Below are positions 42,618-51,775 of a stretch of DNA of 64,000 nt, piece by piece. Each line of letters begins with the position of its first letter. Position 1 is the first letter of the stretch. This stretch comes from JASHVB01 sp035523995 (GTDB lineage: Bacteria > Pseudomonadota > Alphaproteobacteria > Acetobacterales > Acetobacteraceae). The DNA lies in the NCBI GenBank assembly GCA_035523995.1, contig DATKPQ010000011.1:23556-87555 (forward strand), in the 5' to 3' direction. The notes under the pieces are model-generated. The model did not search any database, was not told the DNA's origin, and saw only the letters and a list, made by a program, of their open reading frames with translations. Made by a program: the position numbers and the translations under genes.

Positions 42618-43430
42618 TCACTCCCAGGTCAGGATTTGCGGCGCGCGTTCTCCGGGCCTTTGCTGTCCCGCCAGGCGCACCACGGCGCGACGCTCGAAAC
42701 GCGTTCCGTCGGCCAGCACCGCGGTTGCACGAACGCCCACAATCTCGTCGGGGCTGGTGTAGCCGACCAATGCCGACACCTGGCCTATCATGGCAGCGTC
42801 CTGCAAGACGCCGCGGGCAAAGGTGAATCCTTGGCCCTGCTGTGCATCGCCGGAGTGGTAGACCGTGATGTATGGCCGCAGCCGCGCCAACAGGTCGTCG
42901 TTCATGCCGACAACCTGGCCGATCTCGCCGACGCTTTCGAAGGGCCCGCTGGGCGGACCATAGGGCAGGTTTGCCAGGCGGTAACGATCCACCTTCAGGC
43001 CTCCCGCGAGCGAGAGCGGGGTAGCGGTGCGCCAGTCGATCATCGCGCGCGACAGCACCTGTGCCTCTGCTGGAGCGGCGCCGACTGCGCCAAGCAAGGC
43101 GGCCAACAGCGGTGGGGAGCTATAATTCGGGTTGATGCGGCCGTTCTCATCGTCGACTGCGATCGCGACACTGGCCAGGCCAACGCTGACGCGATGCGGC
43201 GCCTCACCCGGCTTCCATCGTCCTGATCGCAGCTCGAACACCGCTCGCTGTACGCCCCCGTCCGCGGCGGCCTCGGCGATGGCGCTCTCACGTACGTTCC
43301 AGGCAACTTCGCTGGCGCTGCGGCCAGAGGCGCTCAGCCCTGCAACCAGCAACGCGAGAAGGCCGATCGTCCAAAGTATGATCAGCGATGCAAAGCCGCG
43401 CTGGTCTTTCGACGCGCAGCGCTCGCTCAT
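42618..43430 (-). CDS. gspK: Type II secretion minor pseudopilin GspK
   Basis: A 270-residue large minor pseudopilin. The prepilin signal KDQRGFASLIILWTIGLLAL lacks Glu at +5, as is normal for GspK. The globular domain has VAIAVDDENGRINPNYSSPP LLAALLG (the ExxxINxN-type segment), YGPPSGPFESVGEIGQVVGM and VYHSGDAQQG. GspK tops the pseudopilus tip with I and J. Its ATG overlaps the gspJ stop (ATGA). The frame stays open upstream as a gspJ shadow. Confidence 0.92.
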   Translation of the reverse strand: MSERCASKDQRGFASLIILWTIGLLALLVAGLSASGRSASEVAWNVRESAIAEAAADGGVQRAVFELRSGRWKPGEAPHRVSVGLASVAIAVDDENGRINPNYSSPPLLAALLGAVGAAPAEAQVLSRAMIDWRTATPLSLAGGLKVDRYRLANLPYGPPSGPFESVGEIGQVVGMNDDLLARLRPYITVYHSGDAQQGQGFTFARGVLQDAAMIGQVSALVGYTSPDEIVGVRATAVLADGTRFERRAVVRLAGQQRPGERAPQILTWE

Positions 43431-44041
43431 GGCGGAGCGACGTCGCACATCGGGGCGACGACGATATCCGCCCAGTTCTGTCCGCTTCCGCGCAGGAATG
43501 CAATGTGCAGGCGCACCAGCGCCGGGAGTTGACGCTCGGTCCATGCCGAGAGCCACCGGCCTCGTTGCGCGGCAGGCATCGGTTGCCAGTACGAGACACT
43601 CAGCAGCGCGACGTTGTCCAGCAGCGTAACGGCAGAGGGCGCCGGTGGCGGGACGATCCAGCGGCGATAGTGCGGGCGCCACAGCAACTCAAGCCGATGC
43701 CCGCTGCCGACCAGCAGTTCCACGTCCGCTTCATCCGTCATGCGTGCACCGAGGCCTTTTGGCAATGTCGTGACGAATGACAGCGAATGGGCGCCACCCA
43801 CCATTGGGTTGAGCGCGGAACGGATTTCTCCTGGTGACGCCCGCTCAATCAACTGCCGCAAGGTTCGGTCGGTGGTCTCAAGTTCGTCGGCCCCTCGATC
43901 CATCCGGTCGCCGAGCGCCCATGCCTGCATTCCTGCGCGGATGCCCTGCGTCAGCGTCACAATGAGCAAGCCGAGGACGACGAGAGTCACCAGCACCTCA
44001 AGCAAGGTGAATCCGCGTTCGTGGAGGGAACGGTGTTGCAT
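43427..44041 (-). CDS. gspJ: Type II secretion minor pseudopilin GspJ
   Basis: A 204-residue prepilin: leader MQHRSLHERG then FTLLEVLVTLVVLGLLIVTL with Glu5, followed by a 150-residue globular domain (FVTTLPKGLGARMTDEADVE LLVGSG, ELLWRPHYRRW, LLDNVALLSVSYW). This fits GspJ, partner of K and I at the pseudopilus tip. The start at 44041 gives the expected short leader; upstream in-frame Met codons lie in a low-similarity stretch. It is coupled to gspK by a four-base overlap. Confidence 0.88.
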   Translation of the reverse strand: MQHRSLHERGFTLLEVLVTLVVLGLLIVTLTQGIRAGMQAWALGDRMDRGADELETTDRTLRQLIERASPGEIRSALNPMVGGAHSLSFVTTLPKGLGARMTDEADVELLVGSGHRLELLWRPHYRRWIVPPPAPSAVTLLDNVALLSVSYWQPMPAAQRGRWLSAWTERQLPALVRLHIAFLRGSGQNWADIVVAPMCDVAPP

Positions 44042-44862
44042 GGATGGACAGCTTGGTACGGCTCCGCATAATCGCTGACAACGGCGGGAAATCCAACCAT
44101 CGACGAGCATGGCCATCGACGAGCATGGCGGTGTGACGGGGCCGTGACATAGCGGGTGTCCCTCCCGCCAGGTGGCGGCATTGACCGGGTGCATCGGATC
44201 GCTGCATCCGGAATGTGGCCGCAAAGAGTTGTATTTCACCAGGCGGGCGCGATCGTGTGTGGCTGGCAAGTGCCTTTGCCGTGGCGTTGCTGACTTTCCT
44301 CGCCGCCGTAATTGCGGCGCTGGGCTGCAATCATACCGCCCATTTCTGAGCGCATCACGGGATTCGACGAACCACCATGCGGCGCGGTTCGCTGCCCGCC
44401 TCGACCAGGATCCGGGCCCCGCGGTGAACGGCGGCACATCATTTGTGTATAGTAATATATGTCGTGTCGCGACCCGCGTTGTGCCTGAGCGCCGGGTACT
44501 TTCACGACACATGCCGTCACGCGGCGCTGAATTCCCTGACGCGCATAACCCCGCAACCTCCATTGTATTGCCTGAAAGTCATGCGACGCGGCGTTGCGTC
44601 ACTTTGCCCCGCATGCTGATATGCACCGATAGCTTGTCCAAGGAACGTCGTTAGTGATCCGAAGCAACTTGCCGTCCCGGCATTCATGCACGCGGTATCT
44701 TCCGCAACCATCCAAGCCCCGCCTGCCGTTGTCGCCGCCATGTGGGACCGTGCCGCTGCGCGCTCGCCAGGCAAGGACCTGATCGCACCACCGAAACGAA
44801 GAACCGATGGTCGTGGCCGAGGCCGGGTCAGGCTCGCGGTGCCGCGGCTGCCAGGAGACCCC
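44042..44862. other. 821-bp intergenic region
   Basis: Upstream of both gspJ (minus) and the BASS-type transporter (plus). It contains the 16-bp tandem duplication at 44097 and a short AT-rich patch (GTGTATAGTAATATATGTCG, 44446-44465). Open frames exist on both strands but none shows a recognisable protein or a good ribosome-binding site. It may hold promoters or a decayed gene. Confidence 0.5.
44097..44128. repeat. 16-bp tandem duplication upstream of gspJ
   Basis: CCATCGACGAGCATGG occurs twice in succession (44097-44112, 44113-44128), 56 bp before the gspJ start codon. Confidence 0.9.
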
Positions 44863-45849
44863 ATGCAAACCGCTCACTTTATCCTGAACAAACTGATGCC
44901 GCTCTGGCTGATCGTATTGGGCGTCCTGGCTTACCTGGTGCCGGCGCCATTCACGGTACTGACACCCTATGCCGCCTACATGCTGGGCGGCGTCATCATG
45001 CTGATGAGCCTGACGCTGACCATGGGTTCGCTCGGCGAGGTGTTCGTCCGGCCGAAAGCGGTGATCGGCGGTTTCGTCATCAAATGGATCACCGTGCCGC
45101 TCGCCGCGGTCGTTGCCGCGCATGTCTTCTATAGCAACCAGCCGGCGCTCGCCGCGGGGACCATCCTGGACGGCTCGGTACCCGCCGGTGTCTCCTCGAA
45201 TCTGTTCACCTTCATCGCCCACGGATCGGTGGCGCTGGCGATCAGTCTCACGTTCATCCATACGCTGCTGTCGCCGCTCCTGACTCCAGCCTTCACCTCG
45301 GCATTTGCGAGCAAATATGTGCCGGTCAATTTCTTCGCCCTGTTGCAACAGATGCTGCAACTGGTCATCGTGCCCGTCGTGATCGGCCTGGCGATCCGTT
45401 ACGGTGCCGGCGAGAAGCGCATCCGCCGCGCGGAACCCGTCCTGCCGTTGCTGTCCGCAGTGTTGCTCTACACGATCGAGCTAGGCCTGATCAGTCATTC
45501 CGCACCGGCGATCCAGAAGAATCTCGGCTGGGTGCCGGTCGTTGCCGGCGTGACCTCGCTGCTCACCGTGATCAACCTTGTGGTTGCCTATGCGCTGGCC
45601 AAAGGCCTGCGGCTGCCGGAACGGCAGGCGCGTGCGATCATGTTCGATGTCGGCATTTACAACTCCGGCCTCGGTGCGGTGCTGGCCGGACTGAATTTCG
45701 GACCGCTCTCGGTGCTGCCGCCCCTGCTGAATGCGGTGTTGAACATGATTATTGGCGCGCTGGTTGCCTCCTTCCTGCACAACCGCGTTCCAGCACCAGA
45801 CGCAGAGACGGCATTCCCGGCACTGCGCCCGGGCATCGCAGCAGAGTAG
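44863..45849 (+). CDS. Bile acid:sodium symporter family transporter
   Basis: A 328-residue inner-membrane protein of the BASS superfamily (PF01758) with nine to ten helices. LNKLMPLWLIVLGVLAYLVP starts the chain. GGVIMLMSLTLTMGSLGEVF has the motif after helix 2, GSVPAGVSSNLFTFIAHGSV ALAI is the first crossover region, and FDVGIYNSGLGAVLAGLNF the second with conserved Gly/Asn. Bacterial members carry organic anions with sodium; the substrate is unknown. The start follows CAGGAGACCCC. It stands alone after a long intergenic region. Confidence 0.92.
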   Translation: MQTAHFILNKLMPLWLIVLGVLAYLVPAPFTVLTPYAAYMLGGVIMLMSLTLTMGSLGEVFVRPKAVIGGFVIKWITVPLAAVVAAHVFYSNQPALAAGTILDGSVPAGVSSNLFTFIAHGSVALAISLTFIHTLLSPLLTPAFTSAFASKYVPVNFFALLQQMLQLVIVPVVIGLAIRYGAGEKRIRRAEPVLPLLSAVLLYTIELGLISHSAPAIQKNLGWVPVVAGVTSLLTVINLVVAYALAKGLRLPERQARAIMFDVGIYNSGLGAVLAGLNFGPLSVLPPLLNAVLNMIIGALVASFLHNRVPAPDAETAFPALRPGIAAE

Positions 45850-45923
45850 GCCTCGGCTTGCCCGGTCGGCGGGTGCCGAGGACTGCGAACGCCTGCCCCC
45901 GGCGCCGGCATGCCGCCAGCGCC

Positions 45924-46655
45924 CTATCGCTGCGCCGCCACCAGCAGGAACATCGGCCGCTCCCGTTCCTGCCCCAATTCGGGCCTGGCGGCGACCTGCG
46001 CGTCCGTCGGCCCCCACTCCTCCACATGACGAATGGTGAAGCCAACCCGGATCAGCAGATTGAGGATGGTGCCAATGGTGCGGTGATATTTGACAACGCC
46101 ATTGGCGAGCCAATCCGTCACGCGCTGACCTTCAACCAGATACTGGTTGAGCGACCAGGTCTTGCGGCCAGCCGCATCGACCGTCCAGGACGGATGCGCG
46201 GGCGCCATATAGATCGGGTGCTCTGTGGAGAACACCAGCCGGCCGCACGGAACCAGCGCGCGATGCACCGTGGCCAGAAGCGCTGCCGGATCCCTCACGT
46301 AGTGCAGCGCCAAGGAGCTGTAGGCGACATCGAATGACGCTGGCGGCAGATCGATCGCTTCCAGGTCGGCCCGAACATAGGTGATTGCCGCGTCCTCGGC
46401 CGACTCCGCGCGGGCGCGCCCCAGCATTTGCTCCGAGATATCTATCCCCAGCACCCTTGCGGCCCCTTGCTCCCGTGCCCAGCGGCAAAACCAACCGAAG
46501 CCGCAGCCGAGATCGACCACCCCGCTGCCCCCCAGATCCGGCAGCAGCGCCCGCATGGCCGGCCATTCCGCGGCGCCCGCCAGCCCACGGACCGAGCGGT
46601 CCAACCGGCTGTAGCCCGCGAAGAAGCTCGGATCATCGTAGATGTTTTGGGTCAT
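45924..46655 (-). CDS. Class I SAM-dependent methyltransferase
   Basis: A 243-residue Rossmann methyltransferase. Motif I VVDLGCGFGWFCRWAREQGA, then RVLGIDISEQMLGRARAESA, VRADLEAIDLPPASFDVAYS and LHYVRDPAALLATVHRALVP. The N-terminal NIYDDPSFFAGYSRLDRSVR and late PAHPSWTVDAAGRK with YHRTIGTILNLLIRVGF place it in the group acting on small molecules (SmtA/UbiE-like). The start at 46655 is by homology. It is upstream of nothing but lies 184 bp downstream of the ACP gene on the same strand, so a joint role is possible, not shown. Confidence 0.9.
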   Translation of the reverse strand: MTQNIYDDPSFFAGYSRLDRSVRGLAGAAEWPAMRALLPDLGGSGVVDLGCGFGWFCRWAREQGAARVLGIDISEQMLGRARAESAEDAAITYVRADLEAIDLPPASFDVAYSSLALHYVRDPAALLATVHRALVPCGRLVFSTEHPIYMAPAHPSWTVDAAGRKTWSLNQYLVEGQRVTDWLANGVVKYHRTIGTILNLLIRVGFTIRHVEEWGPTDAQVAARPELGQERERPMFLLVAAQR

Positions 46656-46764
46656 GGACTTGCAGGCGCATTGCACAAAATCGCCGAACCTGAGTCATTG
46701 GGCACGCATGGCACTGCGAAGGACAAGGCGACGGCGCAGTCCCCTGCATAAAACAGCACCCGCT

Positions 46765-46805
46765 CGAACGAGATTGCCTGCTCGCTACGCTCCTCGCAAT
46801 GGCAA
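46765..46805. repeat. Half copy of the dispersed palindromic repeat
   Basis: GAACGAGATTGCCTGCTCGCTACGCTCCTCGCAATGGCAACG carries only the right half of the family (AGATTGC...CTACGCTCCTCGCAATG). It sits between the methyltransferase and ACP genes. Confidence 0.6.
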
Positions 46806-46839
46806 CGACGCGTCAACCGCGCGCGCGTCTCCGCCAGGC

Positions 46840-47082
46840 CTACGCCTTCGCCGTCACCACCCGCACCAGATCCCCCACGTTCTGCAAGGAATCCAGCTCA
46901 CGCGTGGTGAACTTGATGCCGTATTTTTCCTCGGTCGCCATGATGATCTCGATCTGCTTGAACGAGTCCCAGCCCTTCACGTCCTTCGCCGACAGTTCCG
47001 GCTTCAGCACCATGTCGTCGCGCATGAACACGTCATGAAAGATCTCGGTCAGCCCGCCATAGATTTCCGCTTCGCTCGGCAT
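46840..47082 (-). CDS. Acyl carrier protein
   Basis: An 80-residue carrier protein. The phosphopantetheine attachment Ser40 is in DVKGWDSFKQIEIIMATEEK; the GWDS form (rather than DSLD/E) is typical of carriers serving specialised rather than fatty-acid synthesis. The acidic helix II IEIIMATEEKYGIKFTTREL is present. It follows the FkbH-like gene by 13 bp, so the two form one unit, and the carrier is presumably loaded by that enzyme. Confidence 0.95.
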   Translation of the reverse strand: MPSEAEIYGGLTEIFHDVFMRDDMVLKPELSAKDVKGWDSFKQIEIIMATEEKYGIKFTTRELDSLQNVGDLVRVVTAKA

Positions 47083-47095
47083 CCTCTGCTCTCTT

Positions 47096-48982
47096 TCAGC
47101 CTTCGATCACGTGGATGAATGTCTCGGTGGGCCTGAAGCTTGTCAGGTCGATGATGTTGCGGTTGCCGCCGGCGTCGTCGCGCTCCATCACGCTGAAGCC
47201 CAGCTTGGCGTAGTGGTCCTTCACCATGCCGTTCTTCTTGGTGGGGATGTATTCGCCCACCACGCGCCGCGCGCCCAGCTTCGCAGCTTCCTGCACGATC
47301 AGGTTCAACGTCGTGGGTTCCACCTGACGGCCCAGCACGCGGCAGCTCATCAGCCACGTGTCGATATACAGATCCTTGTTCTCCAGCAGCCGGCCGATGA
47401 TGATCGCGATTACGCCGTTGTCGCCGAACCGGTCCAGCAAACGAAGCTGCAGCCCGAACGCATCCGGATCGGCCATCACCGCCAGCACGTCCTCCTCCGC
47501 GTAGCGTTTCGTCGTCAGGTTGAACTGGTTCGACTTGTTGATGAGCTGCACGATGCGCTGCAGCCCGATCCGGTCGAAGCCCTTCCAAACGAGCTGCATT
47601 TCCATGCCGCGCAGATAGCTTTCCAGATCGGTCGCGGATGCCTTCAAGGCATCGCGCGCCTTGTTGCCCTGGTATTGCGCAGTGCGTTCGCGATCCTCGT
47701 CGGTAACGGACAAGCCCTCGAAATAGCCGGCATCGGCCAGCGCGCGCGGGAAATAGGTGGGATCGTCGGAGACTTCCGGCACCGCCACCACAGGCAGTTC
47801 CTGCCGCACCAGGTTCCGTTCGAACGGGTTGTCGTCGATGAACACCAGTGAATCGATGCCGATGTTCAACTCTTCTGCGATCGCGCGGATATTATCCGCC
47901 TTGTTCTGCCAGTTGGCGACGAAGCTGGAAATATCCGGGCGGCGCAGCACCATCTCGGGATGCTTCTCGAACGGCTCCACGGCGTTGGCTTCATCGTTCT
48001 TGGAGCACACGGCCAGGATCACGCCGCGGCGTGACAGCTCGCGGGCATAGTCCTGGAACGCAACATAGGCCTCGCCCAGCGCGCTGCCCTGGCCGAGGGC
48101 GATGCCCTCCATGCCGTCATCGCCGATCACGCCGCCCCACATCGTGTTGTCCAGGTCCATCACCAGGCACTTGAACGACCGCCCTTGTTTGGCAGCCACC
48201 AACCGCCCGACGAGATCCCCGTATAGCGGCGCGGCGGGCGGCGCGATCTCCTGCTTCGACCGGTGCCACAGCGCGGTGTCGTGCCAGGCGCAGGCACCAT
48301 CGCGCGCGGCATGGTCATCCACCGCCAGCAGATCGACGCCGTCCTCGTCCGCCATCACGCGTAGCGCCTCGTTCAGTCGCGCCAGGAAGCGGGCGCGCGA
48401 TCCAGGCAGGCGATGCTCGTTGCTGCCCAACACCACCGGATGCACCGGCAGCGCGGTCTGTTGGATGATCGGGCAGCGGAACGCTTCGCGCGCCAGCCGC
48501 CAGGTCTCGCGGATACGGCCCTCGATCTCGTCCAGCGCGGCGGCGGCGCCGGCGGCGTCCAGACCCGCGGTGACGCCAGCGGACAGGTGGTAGCCATCCA
48601 GCGAGAGCAGAATCGCAGTCGGCTTGAATTCGTGCAGCGCCGAGTCAGGATCGGAGAGTTCCTGCGCGTACTGGCCGAAATCGTTTTCATAGGTATCGAT
48701 CCAGATGCCGCGGCGCAGGCCGGCGACACGAATCGCCGGCAGCAGATGCGTCAGTGTCGCGGAACCGAGCACTGCCAGCCGCACGGGCTTGGTTGCCACC
48801 CCCTCCGGTTTCGCCGGAAGCGCGCGGCGAACCGCTTCGTCCAGAGCGTTGGTCAGGACGAAATTGAGCCGCGCATTGGCCAGTGCCACTGCTTCGGGCC
48901 ACGCGGCAGCGGGATCGGTGCCGAGCGCGCGCAGGCGCACGCGCCAATCGGGAATGGTGGGCAGCCAGTGCAGTTCCGTCAC
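47096..48982 (-). CDS. FkbH-like protein (HAD-IIIC phosphatase with GNAT-like domain)
   Basis: A 628-residue multidomain enzyme. Residues 1 to about 240 form an SGNH-like N-terminal region. HAD-IIIC follows with VMDLDNTMWGGVIGDDGMEG (about 274-293), then LAVCSKNDEANAVEPF and FIDDNPFERNLV. The C-terminal GNAT-like part contains GVIAIIIGRLLENKDLYIDT WLMSCRVLGRQVE and KKNGMVKDHYAKLGF. FkbH enzymes make glyceryl-ACP from 1,3-bisphosphoglycerate, with dephosphorylation, for polyketides or surface glycans. The GTG at 48982 follows AGGAACCC. The adjacent ACP supports carrier loading; the end product is unknown. Confidence 0.9.
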   Translation of the reverse strand: MTELHWLPTIPDWRVRLRALGTDPAAAWPEAVALANARLNFVLTNALDEAVRRALPAKPEGVATKPVRLAVLGSATLTHLLPAIRVAGLRRGIWIDTYENDFGQYAQELSDPDSALHEFKPTAILLSLDGYHLSAGVTAGLDAAGAAAALDEIEGRIRETWRLAREAFRCPIIQQTALPVHPVVLGSNEHRLPGSRARFLARLNEALRVMADEDGVDLLAVDDHAARDGACAWHDTALWHRSKQEIAPPAAPLYGDLVGRLVAAKQGRSFKCLVMDLDNTMWGGVIGDDGMEGIALGQGSALGEAYVAFQDYARELSRRGVILAVCSKNDEANAVEPFEKHPEMVLRRPDISSFVANWQNKADNIRAIAEELNIGIDSLVFIDDNPFERNLVRQELPVVAVPEVSDDPTYFPRALADAGYFEGLSVTDEDRERTAQYQGNKARDALKASATDLESYLRGMEMQLVWKGFDRIGLQRIVQLINKSNQFNLTTKRYAEEDVLAVMADPDAFGLQLRLLDRFGDNGVIAIIIGRLLENKDLYIDTWLMSCRVLGRQVEPTTLNLIVQEAAKLGARRVVGEYIPTKKNGMVKDHYAKLGFSVMERDDAGGNRNIIDLTSFRPTETFIHVIEG

Positions 48983-49192
48983 GATAGGGTTCCTGGCGCG
49001 ATGGGGCCGTACGTTGCGGCCGAGCAGTGGATAATGGGCGCTTCCTGCCGTTCGAGTTAACACCGCCCCGCCCTGTGGTTCAACAAAAACGAAGCCAATG
49101 GCGCAAAATGTTCACGATTCGGGCTCGCAGCCGCCTTTTCTGGCAGGACGGATCGGTTACGCTCCGCCGCCGAAGGAAGGGAGGAGACGGGT

Positions 49193-50113
49193 ATGAGCGA
49201 AATCCGCGTGGTGGCGACCGGGCTGCGGTTTCCGGAGGGACCGGTGGCGATGCGCGACGGCTCCGTAGTGCTGGTCGAGATCGAGCGCCAGACCGTCAGC
49301 CGAGTCGCACCGGACGGGTCGGTGACGGTGGTAGCGCAGACCGGCGGCGGGCCGAACGGGTTGGCGGTGGGGCCGGATGGCGCGTTCTACGTCTGCAACA
49401 ATGGCGGCTTCCTCTGGCGCACCGAGATGAACATGCTGCGCCCGGCAGGCGTGCCGTCCGATTATGCCGGCGGCCGAATCGAGCGGGTGGACCCGAAGAC
49501 CGGCGCGGTGTCCGTGCTGTACGACCGCTGCGGGTCGCAGAAGCTGCTGGGACCCAACGATCTGGTGTTCGACAGCCATGGCGGGTTCTATTTCACCGAC
49601 CTGGGCAAGGCGCGGGCACGCGACCGCGACTGGGGCGGAGTGTATTACGCGCTCGCCGACGGTTCGAAGATCGTCGAAGTGGCGCATCCGATCCTGACGC
49701 CGAATGGCTGCGGCCTGTCGCCGGACGGCAAGGTGCTGTACGTGGCCGAGACCGAGACCGCGCGGCTGTGGGCCTTCGATATCGTCGTGCCGGGCGTGGT
49801 GAAGAAGGCGCCGTTCCCCTCGCCGCATGGCGGGCGGTTCGTGGCGGGCCTGGGCGGGTTCCAACGCTTCGACAGCCTGGCGGTGGATGCGGCGGGGAAT
49901 GTCTGCGTGGCGACGCTGGTGAACGGATCGGTCAGCGTGATCGCGCCGGACGGGAGGCTGCTGCGGCAGGTGCCGATGCCGGACATGTTCTGCACCAATA
50001 TCTGCTTCGGTGGCCCGGATTTGCGAACCGCCTACATGACGCTGTCCGGGACGGGGAAGCTGGTGGCGATGGACTGGCCGGATCCGGGGCTGCGGCTGGC
50101 GTATGAGGGGTAG
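49193..50113 (+). CDS. SMP-30/gluconolactonase/LRE family protein
   Basis: A 306-residue six-bladed beta-propeller lactonase. VATGLRFPEGPVAMRDGSVV supplies the metal-binding Glu, GGPNGLAVGPDGAFYVCNNG and LGPNDLVFDSHGGFYFTDLG the conserved Asn/Asp positions, and GCGLSPDGKVLYVAETETAR and AFDIV the later blades. Such enzymes open sugar-acid lactones. The ribosome-binding site is AAGGGAGGAGAC. It precedes the MR/MLE gene by 279 bp on the same strand; together with the ThDP enzyme they look like a sugar-acid degradation set. Confidence 0.92.
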   Translation: MSEIRVVATGLRFPEGPVAMRDGSVVLVEIERQTVSRVAPDGSVTVVAQTGGGPNGLAVGPDGAFYVCNNGGFLWRTEMNMLRPAGVPSDYAGGRIERVDPKTGAVSVLYDRCGSQKLLGPNDLVFDSHGGFYFTDLGKARARDRDWGGVYYALADGSKIVEVAHPILTPNGCGLSPDGKVLYVAETETARLWAFDIVVPGVVKKAPFPSPHGGRFVAGLGGFQRFDSLAVDAAGNVCVATLVNGSVSVIAPDGRLLRQVPMPDMFCTNICFGGPDLRTAYMTLSGTGKLVAMDWPDPGLRLAYEG

Positions 50114-50392
50114 ATATGGAGTTCGCGGGCGGTCCGCGTCTTGATCGCCCGCGTGACACCCCGCAACAACGAACCGGCTGGGCTCGAGGAATAAGCACTG
50201 CCAGACAGGTCCTGCAGGTGTCTCTCGTAGCTGGCAAAATTATCGCTGCGGCATAGGAGGCACGGAACACGCAGAGGAGTGCCGCGGCCGTTCACGTGAG
50301 CTTTAACAACATCGCCCCGCGCTGCCGCTGGAGCCTCCCCCGCGCCATGCGAGCATGCTACGCCATGGCCACCCGTCGGGAGGAACCACGCC

Positions 50393-51481
50393 ATGAAAAT
50401 CACCAAGATCAATACCCGCGAATACCGCTGGCCCCGCCACAAGCCGATCGCGAACGGCAAGCACACCTATACCCATGTGAACTTTGCGGTGGTGGAGATC
50501 GAGACCGATGAGGGTATCACCGGCATCGGCCTCGGCGGCGCCGGCGGCATTGAGCAAGCAACCATCGCCCATCTGACTCCGTTGCTGATCGGCGAGGATC
50601 CGATCGATGTCGAACGCCTGTGGCACAAACTGTGGGTGCCGAAGCTGGTCGGCCGTCGCGGCCTGACCACGCGTGCAATCGCCGCCATCGATATTGGCCT
50701 GTGGGACATCCGCGCCAAGGCCGCTCGCCTGCCGCTCTACAAATTGCTCGGCGGCTTCCGCGACCGCGTGCCCACCTACATCGCCGGCGGCTACTACGAA
50801 GAAGGCAAGGGCCTGCGCGAATTGGCGCAGGAAATGGAAGCCAATGTCCGCATGGGCGCCAAGGCGGTGAAAATGAAGATCGGCGGCGTTCCCATCGCCG
50901 AGGACATCGCTCGCGTCCGCACCGCGCGCGAGGCGATCGGCCCCGACGTGAAGCTGATGGTCGATGCCAACTGCGCCTACCGCGCCTATGAGGCGATCCA
51001 GATCGCCAAACGCATGGAGCCATACGACATCTTCTGGTTCGAGGAACCGGTGATGCCGGACGATTACGACGGCCATCGCCGCCTCGCCCAGGCCACCAGC
51101 ATCCCCATCGCGACCGGCGAAAACGAATACACCCGCTACGGCTTCCGCGACCTGATCCGTAACGAATGCGCCGCGATCCTGAATGCCGATGCGAAAGTGC
51201 TTGGTGGCGTCACGGAGTTCATGAAAGTCGCCGCTCTGGCGCAGGCCCACGACCTGGACATCGCGCCGCACGGCTCGCAGGACATCCACGTGCACCTGGT
51301 CGCCGCGATCAGCAACGGGCTGATCCTGGAATTCTACCGCGACACGGTCGATCCGATGTGGGGTCGCATCTATCACCACACGCTGCGGCTGAATTCGGAC
51401 GGCACGGTAAGCCCGCCCGACGTGCCTGGCATCGGCGCCGATCCGAATTTCGAATCGCTGGCCGAGTTCCGGGTGAGGTAA
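50393..51481 (+). CDS. Mandelate racemase/muconate lactonizing enzyme family (sugar-acid dehydratase type)
   Basis: A 362-residue enolase-superfamily enzyme. The N-terminal capping domain runs to about residue 120. The barrel carries KAVKMKIGGVPIAEDIARVR (KxK base), metal ligands in LMVDANCAYRA, FWFEEPVMPDDY and ATGENEYTRYGF, and the His of IAPHGSQDIHVHL, as in mandelate racemase and acid-sugar dehydratases. It should abstract the alpha proton of a hydroxy acid. RBS is GGGAGGAACCACGCC. The 3' end including the TAA is duplicated in an 18-bp tandem repeat. Confidence 0.93.
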   Translation: MKITKINTREYRWPRHKPIANGKHTYTHVNFAVVEIETDEGITGIGLGGAGGIEQATIAHLTPLLIGEDPIDVERLWHKLWVPKLVGRRGLTTRAIAAIDIGLWDIRAKAARLPLYKLLGGFRDRVPTYIAGGYYEEGKGLRELAQEMEANVRMGAKAVKMKIGGVPIAEDIARVRTAREAIGPDVKLMVDANCAYRAYEAIQIAKRMEPYDIFWFEEPVMPDDYDGHRRLAQATSIPIATGENEYTRYGFRDLIRNECAAILNADAKVLGGVTEFMKVAALAQAHDLDIAPHGSQDIHVHLVAAISNGLILEFYRDTVDPMWGRIYHHTLRLNSDGTVSPPDVPGIGADPNFESLAEFRVR

Positions 51482-51509
51482 TGCACCGTGATGAGGTAAT
51501 GCACCGTGA
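51474..51509. repeat. 18-bp tandem duplication at the MR/MLE stop codon
   Basis: TGAGGTAATGCACCGTGA occurs twice in succession (51474-51491, 51492-51509). The stop codon of the MR/MLE gene (51479-51481) lies in the first copy. A palindromic repeat element starts directly after. Confidence 0.9.
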
Positions 51510-51757
51510 TGTCGTTGCGCGGTCCGCACCCCAGGTATCATTGCGAGTTGCCCAGCGGCCGGCGCGGCCGGCACGCCACTGGGTGAAACCGCAGCGGACC
51601 GAAGGCTTCCGCCCTGCCCTTGTGGGGACGGGAGGGGCAACGCTGTTTCTTGTTAAGATAGAAGCGACGAAGCAATCTCGTTCGAACCTGCACTCGAACC
51701 TTTCGTGCGCCGCTTGACCAGGATTGCTTCGAGGTCTTGGCTCTTCGCAATGATATA
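51510..51757. repeat. Dispersed palindromic repeat, composite copy
   Basis: Begins TGTCGTTGCGCGGTCC, with a second TCATTGCGAG motif near 51539, and ends GAAGCGACGAAGCAATCTCG...CTCTTCGCAATGATA. The centre contains an additional GC-rich palindrome (CGGCCGGCGCGGCCG). It fills nearly all of the gap up to the ThDP-enzyme gene and ends less than 20 bp before that gene's ribosome-binding site. Confidence 0.7.
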
Positions 51758-51775
51758 CGACCCGAGGAACGTCCC

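Noticed and set aside
44172..44654. 160-codon plus-strand open frame in the 821-bp gap
   Set aside because: No ribosome-binding site, no hydrophobic core pattern and no family motif; composition looks random.
47096..48982. Start of a polyketide cluster
   Set aside because: Apart from the ACP there is no ketosynthase, acyltransferase or thioesterase gene in the neighbourhood.
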